Position numbers and translations under genes: made by a program. 27,970 nucleotides of DNA from CAYRWR01 sp964537555. GTDB taxonomy: Bacteria > Spirochaetota > Brevinematia > Brevinematales > CAYRWR01. The notes beneath the pieces are model-generated. The model was not told the origin of the DNA, made no database searches, and saw only the letters and a program-made list of their open reading frames with translations. Location of the stretch: positions 1-27,970 of the forward strand of contig CAZIAD010000041.1 in assembly GCA_964537555.1 (NCBI GenBank), in the 5' to 3' direction. This document shows, piece by piece, positions 16,418 to 24,096 of the stretch; position 1 is the first letter of the stretch, and every line of letters starts with the position of its first letter.

Positions 16418-16678
16418 ATGGAACAGGAAAACCCCAGAGCATCACTCAAAGTCATTTATAGCTGTTTTGACTGTCCTTATTTTCATAACCGGTCTGAGCA
16501 TGTCGATATCGTTAAGGAAAAATACCGATGTATGGTAGAAAAGAAGGATTTTTCCTTTGAAAAGATGTCGCCCGAAGGGGTACCTGTTTTCTGCCCTCTG
16601 CCTGAATATAAAAATATAAAAGGCAGTAAAGAATTTTCAGCCTTTCAGGAAGTGTTTAGAAAGCTGGAATCTGAATAA
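16418..16678 (+). CDS. Small four-cysteine protein, function unknown
   Basis: This 86-residue protein has cysteines at 16, 19, 38 and 59 (CFDC, YRCMV, VFCPLP), spaced so that they could bind one zinc ion. H23 and H28 lie between them. There is no signal peptide. I do not recognise the family; a zinc-ribbon or treble-clef accessory protein is possible. The ribosome site AAGGAG lies seven bases before the start. It has its own near-consensus promoter overlapped by a palindrome, so it is probably regulated. Its stop codon abuts the stop of the convergent holB gene with no bases between. Confidence 0.7.
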   Translation: MEQENPRASLKVIYSCFDCPYFHNRSEHVDIVKEKYRCMVEKKDFSFEKMSPEGVPVFCPLPEYKNIKGSKEFSAFQEVFRKLESE

Positions 16679-17869
16679 TCAATTCAGGCTTAACTGATAC
16701 CAGCGGGAGATATCCACCAGTAGTAATGGCAATACCATTTTACTTTTCACATTTCCTTTTTTTATAATGGCCTGGAGTTTACTGATTCTTTCTACCCATG
16801 CTTCTATATCTGCAGGTTTTACTTTTGATAGTATTTTTAAACCCAGAGTCTGGTATTCACCGTCCAGAAACTGATCTATAGCATTGGATTGATCTCCTGA
16901 ATAGGCCATGTAGATCATATTTCTGAAAAACGTGAGCATCTCCGATAAAAAATTAAGACAGAATTCCTGATTATTGTCCTGCTCCATCTCATCAATGAAT
17001 GTGAAGAGTTCATGATTATGCTGTACCTGGGGGGCAATACGGCTAAAAAAAGTCAGTACATGATCTTTCTTTTTCTGAGTGTACTGATATATCTCGTCTT
17101 TCATCAGGTCCAGGGTGGAATGATAAGCCGCATTATTGATATAAAACAGGTCTGATATTACCCCGGTGCTTAAAGGTTTAAAGGGGATGACCAGGGCCCG
17201 GGATGTGATAGTGGCCAATAAGGCCTGAAGATTGGATGTCGTCAAAATGAGTACCGACGTGGCGGGGGGCTCTTCCAGTAATTTCAGAATGGCATTCTGT
17301 GACTCGATACTGGATGTCTCAAAATCACCTATTATAGAAACCCGGAAATTACCTGAGGGCTTCTGCTGATGGTCTTCGATGATGGATCTGATATAGGACA
17401 CAGGAATCTTTTTTTTACTTTCCAGTTCTTCTGACAGTTCCAGAACGATCTCACTGTTTTTTTTGTTCTGTAAGAATTCGACCAGGCTTTTATTATGAAG
17501 GGATTCCTGTAATCCCTGTATAAAATCCAGCTGATTTTTTTTCAATTCACCCATAGCCACAGAACGGGAGACCCGAGCTGCCCACATGGAGAAATAATCA
17601 GATATCTTTTCCAGCCAGACAGCTACACTAAGATGTTTCAGAAAAAACTTTGACTTTAAAATAAAGCTGTCATTTCTGTAAAAAGAACAATCAGGATGAT
17701 TTGTAGGGTCTGCCCCGATCAGTTCTCTGGCAAATGCCAGCGCTGTCGTCATTTTACCTACACCGGTGGGCCCGGTGAAAATATAGGTCCTGCCTTTACT
17801 GCCTGACAATAATACCTGTTTTAAAATCGTAGTAGTCTGGATCTGTCCTTTGATCTGGGACAACATCAT
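16679..17869 (-). CDS. holB: DNA polymerase III delta-prime-like clamp-loader protein
   Basis: The 396-residue AAA+ family protein resembles the delta-prime subunit of the clamp loader. It has a Walker A loop GPTGVGKMT (33-41), the NAILKLLEEPP helix (192-202) that marks the family, and TITSRA (220-225) at the sensor/arginine-finger position. Unusual points: the Walker B segment reads RVSIIGDFETSSIESQ (176-191) without the normal acidic pair, the zinc module cysteines are absent, and residues about 62-170 form an insertion rich in charged helices. It may be a structural rather than ATP-hydrolysing subunit, as is usual for delta-prime. The ATG follows the recJ stop directly (TAAATG), so it is translated from the same message. 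A DnaX paralogue would be longer, with a complete Walker B. Confidence 0.75.
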   Translation of the reverse strand: MMLSQIKGQIQTTTILKQVLLSGSKGRTYIFTGPTGVGKMTTALAFARELIGADPTNHPDCSFYRNDSFILKSKFFLKHLSVAVWLEKISDYFSMWAARVSRSVAMGELKKNQLDFIQGLQESLHNKSLVEFLQNKKNSEIVLELSEELESKKKIPVSYIRSIIEDHQQKPSGNFRVSIIGDFETSSIESQNAILKLLEEPPATSVLILTTSNLQALLATITSRALVIPFKPLSTGVISDLFYINNAAYHSTLDLMKDEIYQYTQKKKDHVLTFFSRIAPQVQHNHELFTFIDEMEQDNNQEFCLNFLSEMLTFFRNMIYMAYSGDQSNAIDQFLDGEYQTLGLKILSKVKPADIEAWVERISKLQAIIKKGNVKSKMVLPLLLVDISRWYQLSLN

Positions 17870-20116
17870 TTAGATTTCCTTTGTTCCTTTTATATCGATC
17901 AGCATCAGGCGGGCCTCATCTACATTCTGATAACGGTTGATTTCAGGGCTGGCCACTATATCAAACCGGCTGTATGCTTTCATGAGATCGATCAACTGGC
18001 GTGCCATTTTCCAGGCTATCACCGGTTTTTCACATTTATTGCTCTCAATGGTAAACAGCATGTGGGACTGGTCCTTGCCTATAGTACGATGACTGATAAT
18101 ATTCACATTTTTAATTATGAAGATAGGGGTAGTATTCTGGTGTCCGGTAGGTTCCATGATGTTTTCCAGATAACGCAGGTTGCTGAGATTAATACTATCC
18201 AGGTCCATGATTTCCAGATCTATCTCTATATCCTGTTCAAAACGGGCAGCATCATAACTCTCCATATAATGGAGCAGGCCCTGCCTGAAGGCATCGATGT
18301 TTTCGCTGGCTATGGTAAAACCGCCGGCTGCCTTATGCCCGCCATACTGATTAAACAGATGGGCCAGGTGCTCCAGCATCTTGACCACATTGACATCATT
18401 GGCTACCCGCACTGAACCGGTCATCTCGCCTTTTACGTCGCTGGAGATCACTATGGCCGGTATCTGGAGCTGAGTGGCCAGTTTATTAGCCAGCAGACCG
18501 GTAATACCCCGGGGGATGTTATCATCATCGATCAGTACAAACTTTTCCCGGCTGACTTTCTCTACGTCCAGATGGCTGATGATCTTATCCACATTTTCCT
18601 GCACCAGCTCTTTCCGCTGACGGTCTTTTTCCATGAGCTCCTGGGCCAGTTCCTGAGCTTCTTTAAAATGGTGGGATATCAATAGTTCTACCGACAAAGA
18701 GGCATCGCCCATTCGACCCGGTGAATTGATCAGAGGAGAGACATTCCAGCTTACTTCTTTAACATGGAGGTCATCCAGAGCCAGGTTCACACCCCGGATC
18801 AGGGTTATGAGCCCGATAGAGGTGTAGGGCATCAATTTCAGGCCGTTTTTTACGATATTTCTGTTTTCCCCGATGAGGGGCATGATATCAGCTATAGTGG
18901 ATATAGCCACCAGGGGCAGCAGCTCTTTCTGGATGTCGATTATTTTGGCGGAACGACTGATGATAAGCCTGCGGTATACTTCAGCAGCCAGCCTGGAGTC
19001 ATCCACTGAACGGTGCAGTACTTCGGGGTCTACATAATATCCCAGGTGTTGTGCTACAGTATTCAGCTTATAGTCTTTTACTTTTTTAAGCATGACCCGG
19101 GCCATCTTTAGGGTATCTTCCGCCGGATTGTCTATTTTAATATCCAGGTGTTTCTTGAGGGCATAATGAACAAAGGGAAGGTCAAATCCCAGGATGTTAT
19201 GGCCTACCAGCTTGCGATCCCCGATAAAATCTACAAATCCCTGGAGAGCTGTAGCTGCATCTATACCTTCTTTATTCAGCATATCATTGGTAATATGGGT
19301 GAGGCTGGTGATCTCCGCAGAAATAGGCCTCTCCGGCTTAATCAGTTTTTGATAGGTGTCCAGCACTACGCCATTTTTTACTTTTATGGCCCCTATCTCG
19401 ATGATCTCATCAGATATAGGGTTTAGCCCGGAAGTCTCCAGGTCAAAAAAGATGATCTCATGGCCGAAGTACTCAGGAAGATCCAGCTTCTCCATCATGG
19501 CCTGGGCCAGCTTATATACGGTGCCGCCCCCGCTGAGGTAAGGAAAGGGGTAATTATCATTTTCCAGCTTGGGATTTATGATGGCATAAGCCGCGGGCAG
19601 GCTGTCATGGGGCTCATGGTGGTCTGTGATAATCACATCCAGGCCCAGTGAATTGGCATATTCCACCTCTTCCCGGGCAGTGATACCGCAGTCTACGGTG
19701 ATCATAAGACTGAACTGGTTATGTACGGCCCAGGCCACTACATCCCGGGATATACCGTAGTTCTCCATCCGTTCCGGGACGCGGTAGGCAATATTGGCAT
19801 CCAGCTTATGCAGCAGCTTATATAAAATGGATGTGGAACATACCCCGTCCGCATCCTTGTCTCCGAATATTAGGATCGCTTCTTTATTTTCTATAGCCCG
19901 AAGTATACGGTCCAGGGCTTTTTCCATATCCTTAAACAGAAAAGGGGTGTTCATATTGAGTTTGTGGGGGTAGGCATAATTAAGGGCTTTTTCTACCGTA
20001 TCTATTCCCCGGTTAACCAGGATCTTGGCGATAAAATCAGGCACCTTTATGGTGTCTTTTATAGCCTTTACATTTTGGGTTTTGGGTTGTTTTAATATCC
20101 AGTTGGTGACTGGCAT
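17870..20116 (-). CDS. recJ: RecJ-type single-strand DNA exonuclease with an inserted DnaQ-type exonuclease domain
   Basis: The 748-residue protein begins and ends as RecJ, a 5'-3' single-strand nuclease of repair. DHH motifs are GDKDADG (85-91), VDCGI (141-145), TDHHEP (164-169) and SGGGTVYKLA (195-204); the later part has STIADIMPL (406-414), INSPGRMGDA (463-472) and the DHHA1 motif GGHKAAGGF (592-600). Between them, residues about 218-386 form a complete 3'-5' exonuclease of the DEDDh type: DLETSG (225-230), GHNILGFD (305-312) and HRSVDD (368-373). All four acidic residues and the histidine of that domain are present. Thus one chain may trim both DNA ends. AGGAGA precedes the start. The gene lies 20 bases after pyrB and abuts holB. 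Confidence 0.88.
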   Translation of the reverse strand: MPVTNWILKQPKTQNVKAIKDTIKVPDFIAKILVNRGIDTVEKALNYAYPHKLNMNTPFLFKDMEKALDRILRAIENKEAILIFGDKDADGVCSTSILYKLLHKLDANIAYRVPERMENYGISRDVVAWAVHNQFSLMITVDCGITAREEVEYANSLGLDVIITDHHEPHDSLPAAYAIINPKLENDNYPFPYLSGGGTVYKLAQAMMEKLDLPEYFGHEIIFFDLETSGLNPISDEIIEIGAIKVKNGVVLDTYQKLIKPERPISAEITSLTHITNDMLNKEGIDAATALQGFVDFIGDRKLVGHNILGFDLPFVHYALKKHLDIKIDNPAEDTLKMARVMLKKVKDYKLNTVAQHLGYYVDPEVLHRSVDDSRLAAEVYRRLIISRSAKIIDIQKELLPLVAISTIADIMPLIGENRNIVKNGLKLMPYTSIGLITLIRGVNLALDDLHVKEVSWNVSPLINSPGRMGDASLSVELLISHHFKEAQELAQELMEKDRQRKELVQENVDKIISHLDVEKVSREKFVLIDDDNIPRGITGLLANKLATQLQIPAIVISSDVKGEMTGSVRVANDVNVVKMLEHLAHLFNQYGGHKAAGGFTIASENIDAFRQGLLHYMESYDAARFEQDIEIDLEIMDLDSINLSNLRYLENIMEPTGHQNTTPIFIIKNVNIISHRTIGKDQSHMLFTIESNKCEKPVIAWKMARQLIDLMKAYSRFDIVASPEINRYQNVDEARLMLIDIKGTKEI

Positions 20117-20136
20117 CCGTCTCTCCTAAATAGTCT

Positions 20137-21054
20137 CTAAATCACGTGCATGCAGTAGTTCAGCAGGGCCATACGGATAAAGAGTCCATTATGGGCCTGT
20201 CGGAAATAGGCTGCCCGGTGGTCATTATCCACCTCGTATTTTATCTCATCTACACGGGGCAGAGGGTGCATCACGATGCCGTGTTTAGGCAGCTGATCCA
20301 TGATCTCATGGTCGATGATGTATATCCCCCGGGTCTTCTCATATTCTTCGATGGAGGCAAATCTTTCTCTCTGGATACGGGTCTGGTAGATCACATCTAC
20401 CTTGGAAGCAGTCTCTTTCAGGTCAGATGATTCGGAAAACCGTATCTTGTGCCGTTCCAGATAGTCTTTGATGTCCTGACGCATGGCCACATTGGGGGGA
20501 GATACAAAGGTGATCTCGATCCCCTTGTAGCGGGCCAAAAGATAGGCCAGGGATCGTACGGTACGCCCATTGGCCAGGTCTCCCACCATGGCGATCTTAA
20601 TGTCATCGATCTGCCCCAGTTCTTTATTGATAGTATACATGTCCAAGAGGGCCTGAGTTGGATGCTGGCCGGTGCCGTCTCCGGCATTGATGACAGGGAT
20701 GCTGGATACCAGGGATGCCCGTTTGGCCGCTCCCTCTTCATAGTGCCGCAGGACGATCACATCACCGTATGCCATGAGGATCCGGATTGAGTCCTCCAGG
20801 GTCTCGCCTTTGGAAGCAGAGGAGAAGGTAGCCGCATTTTCGGTAGAGAGGACTGATCCACCCAGTCGTATCATGGCAGCCTCGAAAGAAAACCGGGTAC
20901 GGGTAGAAGGTTCATAGAACAGGGATATCATGATCTTGTTTTTCAGGACCTGTTCCTGTTTGGACAGCTCCTCCATCCTGTTAGCGGCCTTGAATAAGTC
21001 CTCCAGGAGCTCCCTGGAAAATTGCTGTGACTGTATGACATGATGCAGCTTCAT
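20137..21054 (-). CDS. pyrB: Aspartate carbamoyltransferase catalytic subunit
   Basis: The 305-residue enzyme joins carbamoyl phosphate to aspartate in the second step of pyrimidine synthesis. The carbamoyl-phosphate site STRTRFSFE (50-58) and the HPTQALLD segment are intact, and the aspartate-binding HPLPRVDEI near residue 265 is present. Length is the usual 300-310. No regulatory pyrI gene or other pyrimidine gene is adjacent; instead recJ and holB follow within the same operon. A strong AAGGAGG site precedes the start at 21054. A minus-strand -10 box TATAAT lies at 21081-21086 with a poor -35. Confidence 0.95.
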   Translation of the reverse strand: MKLHHVIQSQQFSRELLEDLFKAANRMEELSKQEQVLKNKIMISLFYEPSTRTRFSFEAAMIRLGGSVLSTENAATFSSASKGETLEDSIRILMAYGDVIVLRHYEEGAAKRASLVSSIPVINAGDGTGQHPTQALLDMYTINKELGQIDDIKIAMVGDLANGRTVRSLAYLLARYKGIEITFVSPPNVAMRQDIKDYLERHKIRFSESSDLKETASKVDVIYQTRIQRERFASIEEYEKTRGIYIIDHEIMDQLPKHGIVMHPLPRVDEIKYEVDNDHRAAYFRQAHNGLFIRMALLNYCMHVI

Positions 21055-21154
21055 GAATCCCCTCCTTAAAGCATTGGTAAATTATAACTTATTATGAAAA
21101 TAAAAAGAAGTTTTTCCCGGATTTTTAGTCTGAAACTCCTGACTTTTCCTGTTA

Positions 21155-21183
21155 TTGACATATTAACCGAAATCGATTATTTT
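21155..21183 (+). promoter_or_regulatory. Possible promoter of the J-domain gene
   Basis: TTGACA (21155-21160), then after 17 bases TATTTT (21178-21183). The -35 is consensus and the -10 partial. The start at 21201 is close behind, so the leader would be short. Confidence 0.4.
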
Positions 21184-21200
21184 AATACAGGAGTTTAAGT

Positions 21201-21518
21201 ATGGATAGTGCGGATCAGATCATCAGGGCTAAAAAGCTGTTTGGTATTTCCTACAAATCATCCATCAAGCAGATACGCTCCCGCTATAAGGAACTGCTCA
21301 ATGAATGGCATCCCGATCATTGCAGTGAAAGCCCGGAACTCTGCCATCAAAAGACCCAGGAGATCATAGAAGCCTTTAAGATACTCATGACTTATGCGGA
21401 AGAGATCCCCTTGCCCATGAGTGAGGAAGATATCGGTTCCTATATGTCGGTGGATGAGTTCTGGTTGAAGCGCTTCGGCAGGGATCCGGTATGGAGTCCG
21501 CCCCCGGATGAAAAGTAA
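21201..21518 (+). CDS. Short J-domain (DnaJ-like) protein
   Basis: The 105-residue protein is little more than a J domain: an initial helix, the basic helix KQIRSRYKELLNEW (23-36), the HPD loop (37-39) that stimulates Hsp70 ATPase, and a third helix with EIIEAFKILM. It lacks the Gly/Phe region and zinc domain of true DnaJ, so it is a class-III co-chaperone that should direct DnaK to a specific client. The polar C-terminal 30 residues (FWLKRFGRDPVWSPP) could bind that client. AGGAG lies seven bases before the start. It is convergent with, and only three bases from, the nuclease gene at 21522. Confidence 0.8.
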   Translation: MDSADQIIRAKKLFGISYKSSIKQIRSRYKELLNEWHPDHCSESPELCHQKTQEIIEAFKILMTYAEEIPLPMSEEDIGSYMSVDEFWLKRFGRDPVWSPPPDEK

Positions 21519-21521
21519 CTA

Positions 21522-23009
21522 TCAGGGAGTGACCAGCCACCGGAGGCGGTCCATCAGTTTCACCATAGCCAGGGTATCGATTTCGCAATAACGCAGCAGA
21601 CTCTCTTTTATCTTCTCTTTTTCCTGCTGGTCTTCAATATAAGGCAGGCTGGCATAGTAGCTCATAGCATCACTGCCGTTATGCACCCCTTCCAGGGAGG
21701 TGTAGGCCTCTTTCATGGCCGGTACCCATGCCGGCAGGACATTCTTGATAGAATTGGAGCCCATCTGCTCATAGTGGTAGACCAGCCGTTTCTGAAAAAG
21801 CTGGAGCAGGTCTATCATGTTATGGGCCATAGCCTGCAGAGGCTGTCTTAGTGCCGGGATTTGCCGGGCCAGATTCTTGATGATCATCTTTTCAAAGGAC
21901 ATATTATAGGCCACTATCATCACATCCGGGGGGATATCCTGCACCAGCCTCCGGGCTACTGCTTCCCGGGGATCTTTTCCCTCCGGGGCTAAAAACTCCC
22001 GGTGCTCAATCTGACCATCAGCCTGCTCGATATGGAGGCTGTACTGAAAGGGTATCTGGCAGTAGGGGGTAGTACCGGGAAATTCCGGAATAGCCTGCTG
22101 GAAGCTCTCAAAGTCCAGGTAATAGAGGGGGTAGGTCACCTTATCCAGCCAGGACTTGAGGCTGAATTTATCCACATCCACACCTTTATCCAGATTGACT
22201 GAGATCTCTTTTATCTGCTTGGCAGTGAGGTCGCTATAGTCTGTGATATCACTCTGGAGGAGGATGCCCTGCCGGTACAGGCCGAACTTCTGCTCCCCGG
22301 TGAGGTGGGACACATTAAAGATAGAGTACTCCGGTATATGGGACCAGCAATGCCCTTTGGCCCGGCATTCATAGGGATTGGTACACCAGGGACCTATGTC
22401 CTGATCCGGCACAGGCCCCTGCAGCATCTCCCTCAGTCCGGCAATGATGTCCGGTATTTCCGCCTGTTTTTCTTTGACCGGTTTAGTAATACCCTGTTTA
22501 AAAAAGAAATTGGGCAGATCCAGCTCTTCGCCCCGGGTATAGTACTTATTGAGGTGAATGAGGGTAGCATTCCCCAGGGGTACACCGCATTTATCCAGCA
22601 CATAGTACTGCAGGGCGGTATCCTGTAGGTAGATATCCTTAAGGTCGGTAGAACTCTTGACCTCATAGATCTCCCACAGGCCCTCATCATTGCGGTGCAG
22701 GATATCCACCATGGCCATCACACCCTCGTACTCAAAAGTAGCCTCATAGATGTCCACGACACCCTCGTCCATATACTGACGGGTCAGGGCTACCCGGTCC
22801 GCCACCGGGGTATCCAGGTAGGGTATTTTCTTCCCCCCCGGGAAGAGCTCGCAGGCAAGGTCACCCACTGCGAATCCCTTCTGAAACAGCTGCATGGTAT
22901 GCGTAGAAGATTCCGCTATTTTATCCGGCTCGTGGCGCATCAGCCACAGCATCTTAGGGCACTGGATCCCGCTTAAAAAGTCCGACTTACTGAGATAGGG
23001 GAGCGACAC
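21522..23009 (-). CDS. DUF2779-type protein: Cas4-like PD-(D/E)XK nuclease plus DnaQ-like exonuclease
   Basis: The 495-residue protein has two nuclease-like parts. The first (1-225) resembles Cas4/RecB nucleases: D102 with E116-V-K118 forms the PD-(D/E)XK core (VDILHRNDEGLWEIYEVKSS split here), and four cysteines, C17, C209, C215 and C221, are placed to hold an iron-sulfur cluster. The second (about 290-490) is RNase H-like, with YYLDFESF giving D299 and E301 of a DEDD exonuclease, VAYNMSFEK further on, and a final acidic CEIDTLAMVKL. This matches proteins annotated DUF2779, whose role is not established. The start is GTG at 23009 behind AAGGA. A minus-strand TATAAT lies at 23042-23047. No CRISPR or cas gene is nearby. 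Confidence 0.75.
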   Translation of the reverse strand: MSLPYLSKSDFLSGIQCPKMLWLMRHEPDKIAESSTHTMQLFQKGFAVGDLACELFPGGKKIPYLDTPVADRVALTRQYMDEGVVDIYEATFEYEGVMAMVDILHRNDEGLWEIYEVKSSTDLKDIYLQDTALQYYVLDKCGVPLGNATLIHLNKYYTRGEELDLPNFFFKQGITKPVKEKQAEIPDIIAGLREMLQGPVPDQDIGPWCTNPYECRAKGHCWSHIPEYSIFNVSHLTGEQKFGLYRQGILLQSDITDYSDLTAKQIKEISVNLDKGVDVDKFSLKSWLDKVTYPLYYLDFESFQQAIPEFPGTTPYCQIPFQYSLHIEQADGQIEHREFLAPEGKDPREAVARRLVQDIPPDVMIVAYNMSFEKMIIKNLARQIPALRQPLQAMAHNMIDLLQLFQKRLVYHYEQMGSNSIKNVLPAWVPAMKEAYTSLEGVHNGSDAMSYYASLPYIEDQQEKEKIKESLLRYCEIDTLAMVKLMDRLRWLVTP

Positions 23010-23027
23010 ATGATTTCCTTAATTGAA

Positions 23028-23048
23028 GTATATAATATTAGATTATAC
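23028..23048. promoter_or_regulatory. Upstream inverted repeat in the nuclease/vapBC divergent region
   Basis: GTATA (23028-23032) and TATAC (23044-23048) form an inverted repeat over the minus-strand TATAAT box (23042-23047) of the nuclease gene. The same arms recur at the vapBC promoter (23109-23126), so one regulator could bind both. Confidence 0.4.
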
Positions 23049-23088
23049 AGGGAGAAAGTCAAGAGCACAAAAGTATGAGAAAAATTTA

Positions 23089-23126
23089 TTGACAAATTTT
23101 TAATAAATGTATATTATAAATTATAC
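23089..23126 (+). promoter_or_regulatory. vapBC promoter with candidate operator
   Basis: TTGACA (23089-23094), 17 bases, TATTAT (23112-23117). The inverted repeat GTATA (23109-23113) / TATAC (23122-23126) covers the -10 and the start of transcription, as expected for self-repression by a VapB-VapC complex. Confidence 0.65.
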
Positions 23127-23145
23127 TTGCTTTCAGGAGGTTTAT

Positions 23146-23376
23146 ATGCCCCAGTTATCATTGTATATTGACAAAGAAACTTTAAAACTATTAGAGACGG
23201 CAGCTAAGATCGAGCACCTGTCCATCTCAAAATATGCTGTCAAAAAACTAAATGAATCCATGCATACCGGCTGGCCTGAACATTATTCTGAATTATTTGG
23301 ATCTATACAGGACGATACCTTTAACGTGGAGAAGGACCGGGATTTTAAGAATGATATTGCCCGGGAAACCTTATGA
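23146..23376 (+). CDS. vapB: VapB-like antitoxin (ribbon-helix-helix)
   Basis: The 76-residue protein opens with a ribbon-helix-helix DNA-binding unit: strand LSLYIDK (4-10), helix ETLKLLETAAKIE (11-23) and helix SISKYAVKKLNES (26-38). The acidic tail (56-76) is the likely toxin-binding part. An earlier in-frame ATG at 23107 lies upstream of the ribosome site; AGGAGG at 23135-23140 fixes the start at 23146. Its stop overlaps the vapC start (ATGA at 23373-23376), the usual coupling in these pairs. It should repress its own promoter. Confidence 0.8.
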   Translation: MPQLSLYIDKETLKLLETAAKIEHLSISKYAVKKLNESMHTGWPEHYSELFGSIQDDTFNVEKDRDFKNDIARETL

Positions 23377-23779
23377 AGTATTTTCTGGACACAAATATAT
23401 GCCNNNNNNNNNNTACTTTTTAAAAGGGCAATATCCTGATCTCAAGAATAAAATACTATCCATGAATCCCAACACCATTTGCATACCATCTATAGTTAAA
23501 TCGGAATTACTTTTAGGAGCTCATAAGAGTCAAAAGACTAAAGAAAATCTTGAAAAAATCTCTTTATTTCTATTTCCTTACGCAATAATACCCTTTGATG
23601 ATGCGGGCAGCTATGAATACGCCCTTATCAGGTCAGACCTTGAAAAACGGGGTCAGTTGATCGGGCCTAATGATATTATTATCGCTTCTACAGTAAAAGC
23701 TAATAATGGAACCCTGATTACCAATAATGTTCGTGAATTTAACCGGGTCAATGGTTTAATAGTTCAAAATTGGATTTAA
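23373..23779 (+). CDS. vapC: VapC toxin (PIN-domain ribonuclease), interrupted by a sequencing gap
   Basis: The N-terminus MKYFLDTNIC holds the first PIN aspartate. After ten N, the rest of the PIN domain follows: YFLKGQYPDL, the second acidic residue in VKSELLLGAH, GPNDIIIAS with the third, and TLITNNVREF. VapC enzymes of this type cut RNA, in some cases initiator tRNA. Counting the ten N as real bases puts the two parts in different frames and creates a TAA at 23421. Because the run is exactly ten N, I take it as an assembly placeholder: a true gap of 2 or 5 bases would restore one frame of about 132-134 residues. The gene is therefore probably intact, but this is inference. Confidence 0.75.
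23404..23413. other. Run of ten N (assembly gap)
   Basis: Ten undetermined bases lie inside vapC after its tenth codon. The flanking reading frames do not match across a ten-base gap, so the real length is probably different. Confidence 0.95.
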
Positions 23780-23790
23780 GAATCACCAAC

Positions 23791-23866
23791 AATCCGTGTA
23801 AATCCTGTGTGTCTTTAAATTCCCTGAATCTAGCCAGAAAGGTAAAAAGTCTGTACCATTCATCCA
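23791..23866 (+). repeat. Direct repeat unit, copy 1
   Basis: A 25-base block at 23791-23815 (starting AATCCGTGTAAATCC) and a 20-base block at 23847-23866 (starting AAGTCTGTACC) both recur exactly at 24097-24121 and 24155-24174. The 31 bases between the blocks are not conserved. Confidence 0.9.
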
Positions 23867-24022
23867 CCTGTCGACCCTTCAAGTGTGAGGCGAAGAGGTG
23901 GGGTTTACCTCAGGGTGACAGGGCTACGATATACCTGAGCATGACCCTGTCTTGCACAGCTTGCTGAATCTATATTTATACAGAGGGACCGGCTTGTAGC
24001 ATGTGACCAGACATTCCTCAAA

Positions 24023-24056
24023 GATCCTTCACTACGCTATGCTTCGTTCAGGATGA
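24023..24056. repeat. REP-like palindromic segment
   Basis: The segment begins GATCCTTCACTACG and ends TTCAGGATGAC, with ATCCT (24024-24028) and AGGAT (24050-24054) as inverted ends. This wording resembles the short palindromic intergenic repeats found in multiple copies in many bacterial genomes. Confidence 0.5.
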
Positions 24057-24096
24057 CGGAAAATATTCGCGAAATCAGCTTCCTAATCTTACAAAA

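Noticed and set aside
23028..23126. CRISPR-type leader or repeat array near the Cas4-like gene
   Set aside because: Only two short inverted repeats are present, with no regular repeat-spacer pattern and no cas genes.
23252..23415. A plus-strand frame joining the vapB region to vapC through the N run
   Set aside because: Its first part is a shadow of vapB in another frame; only the part after the gap is the true VapC sequence.
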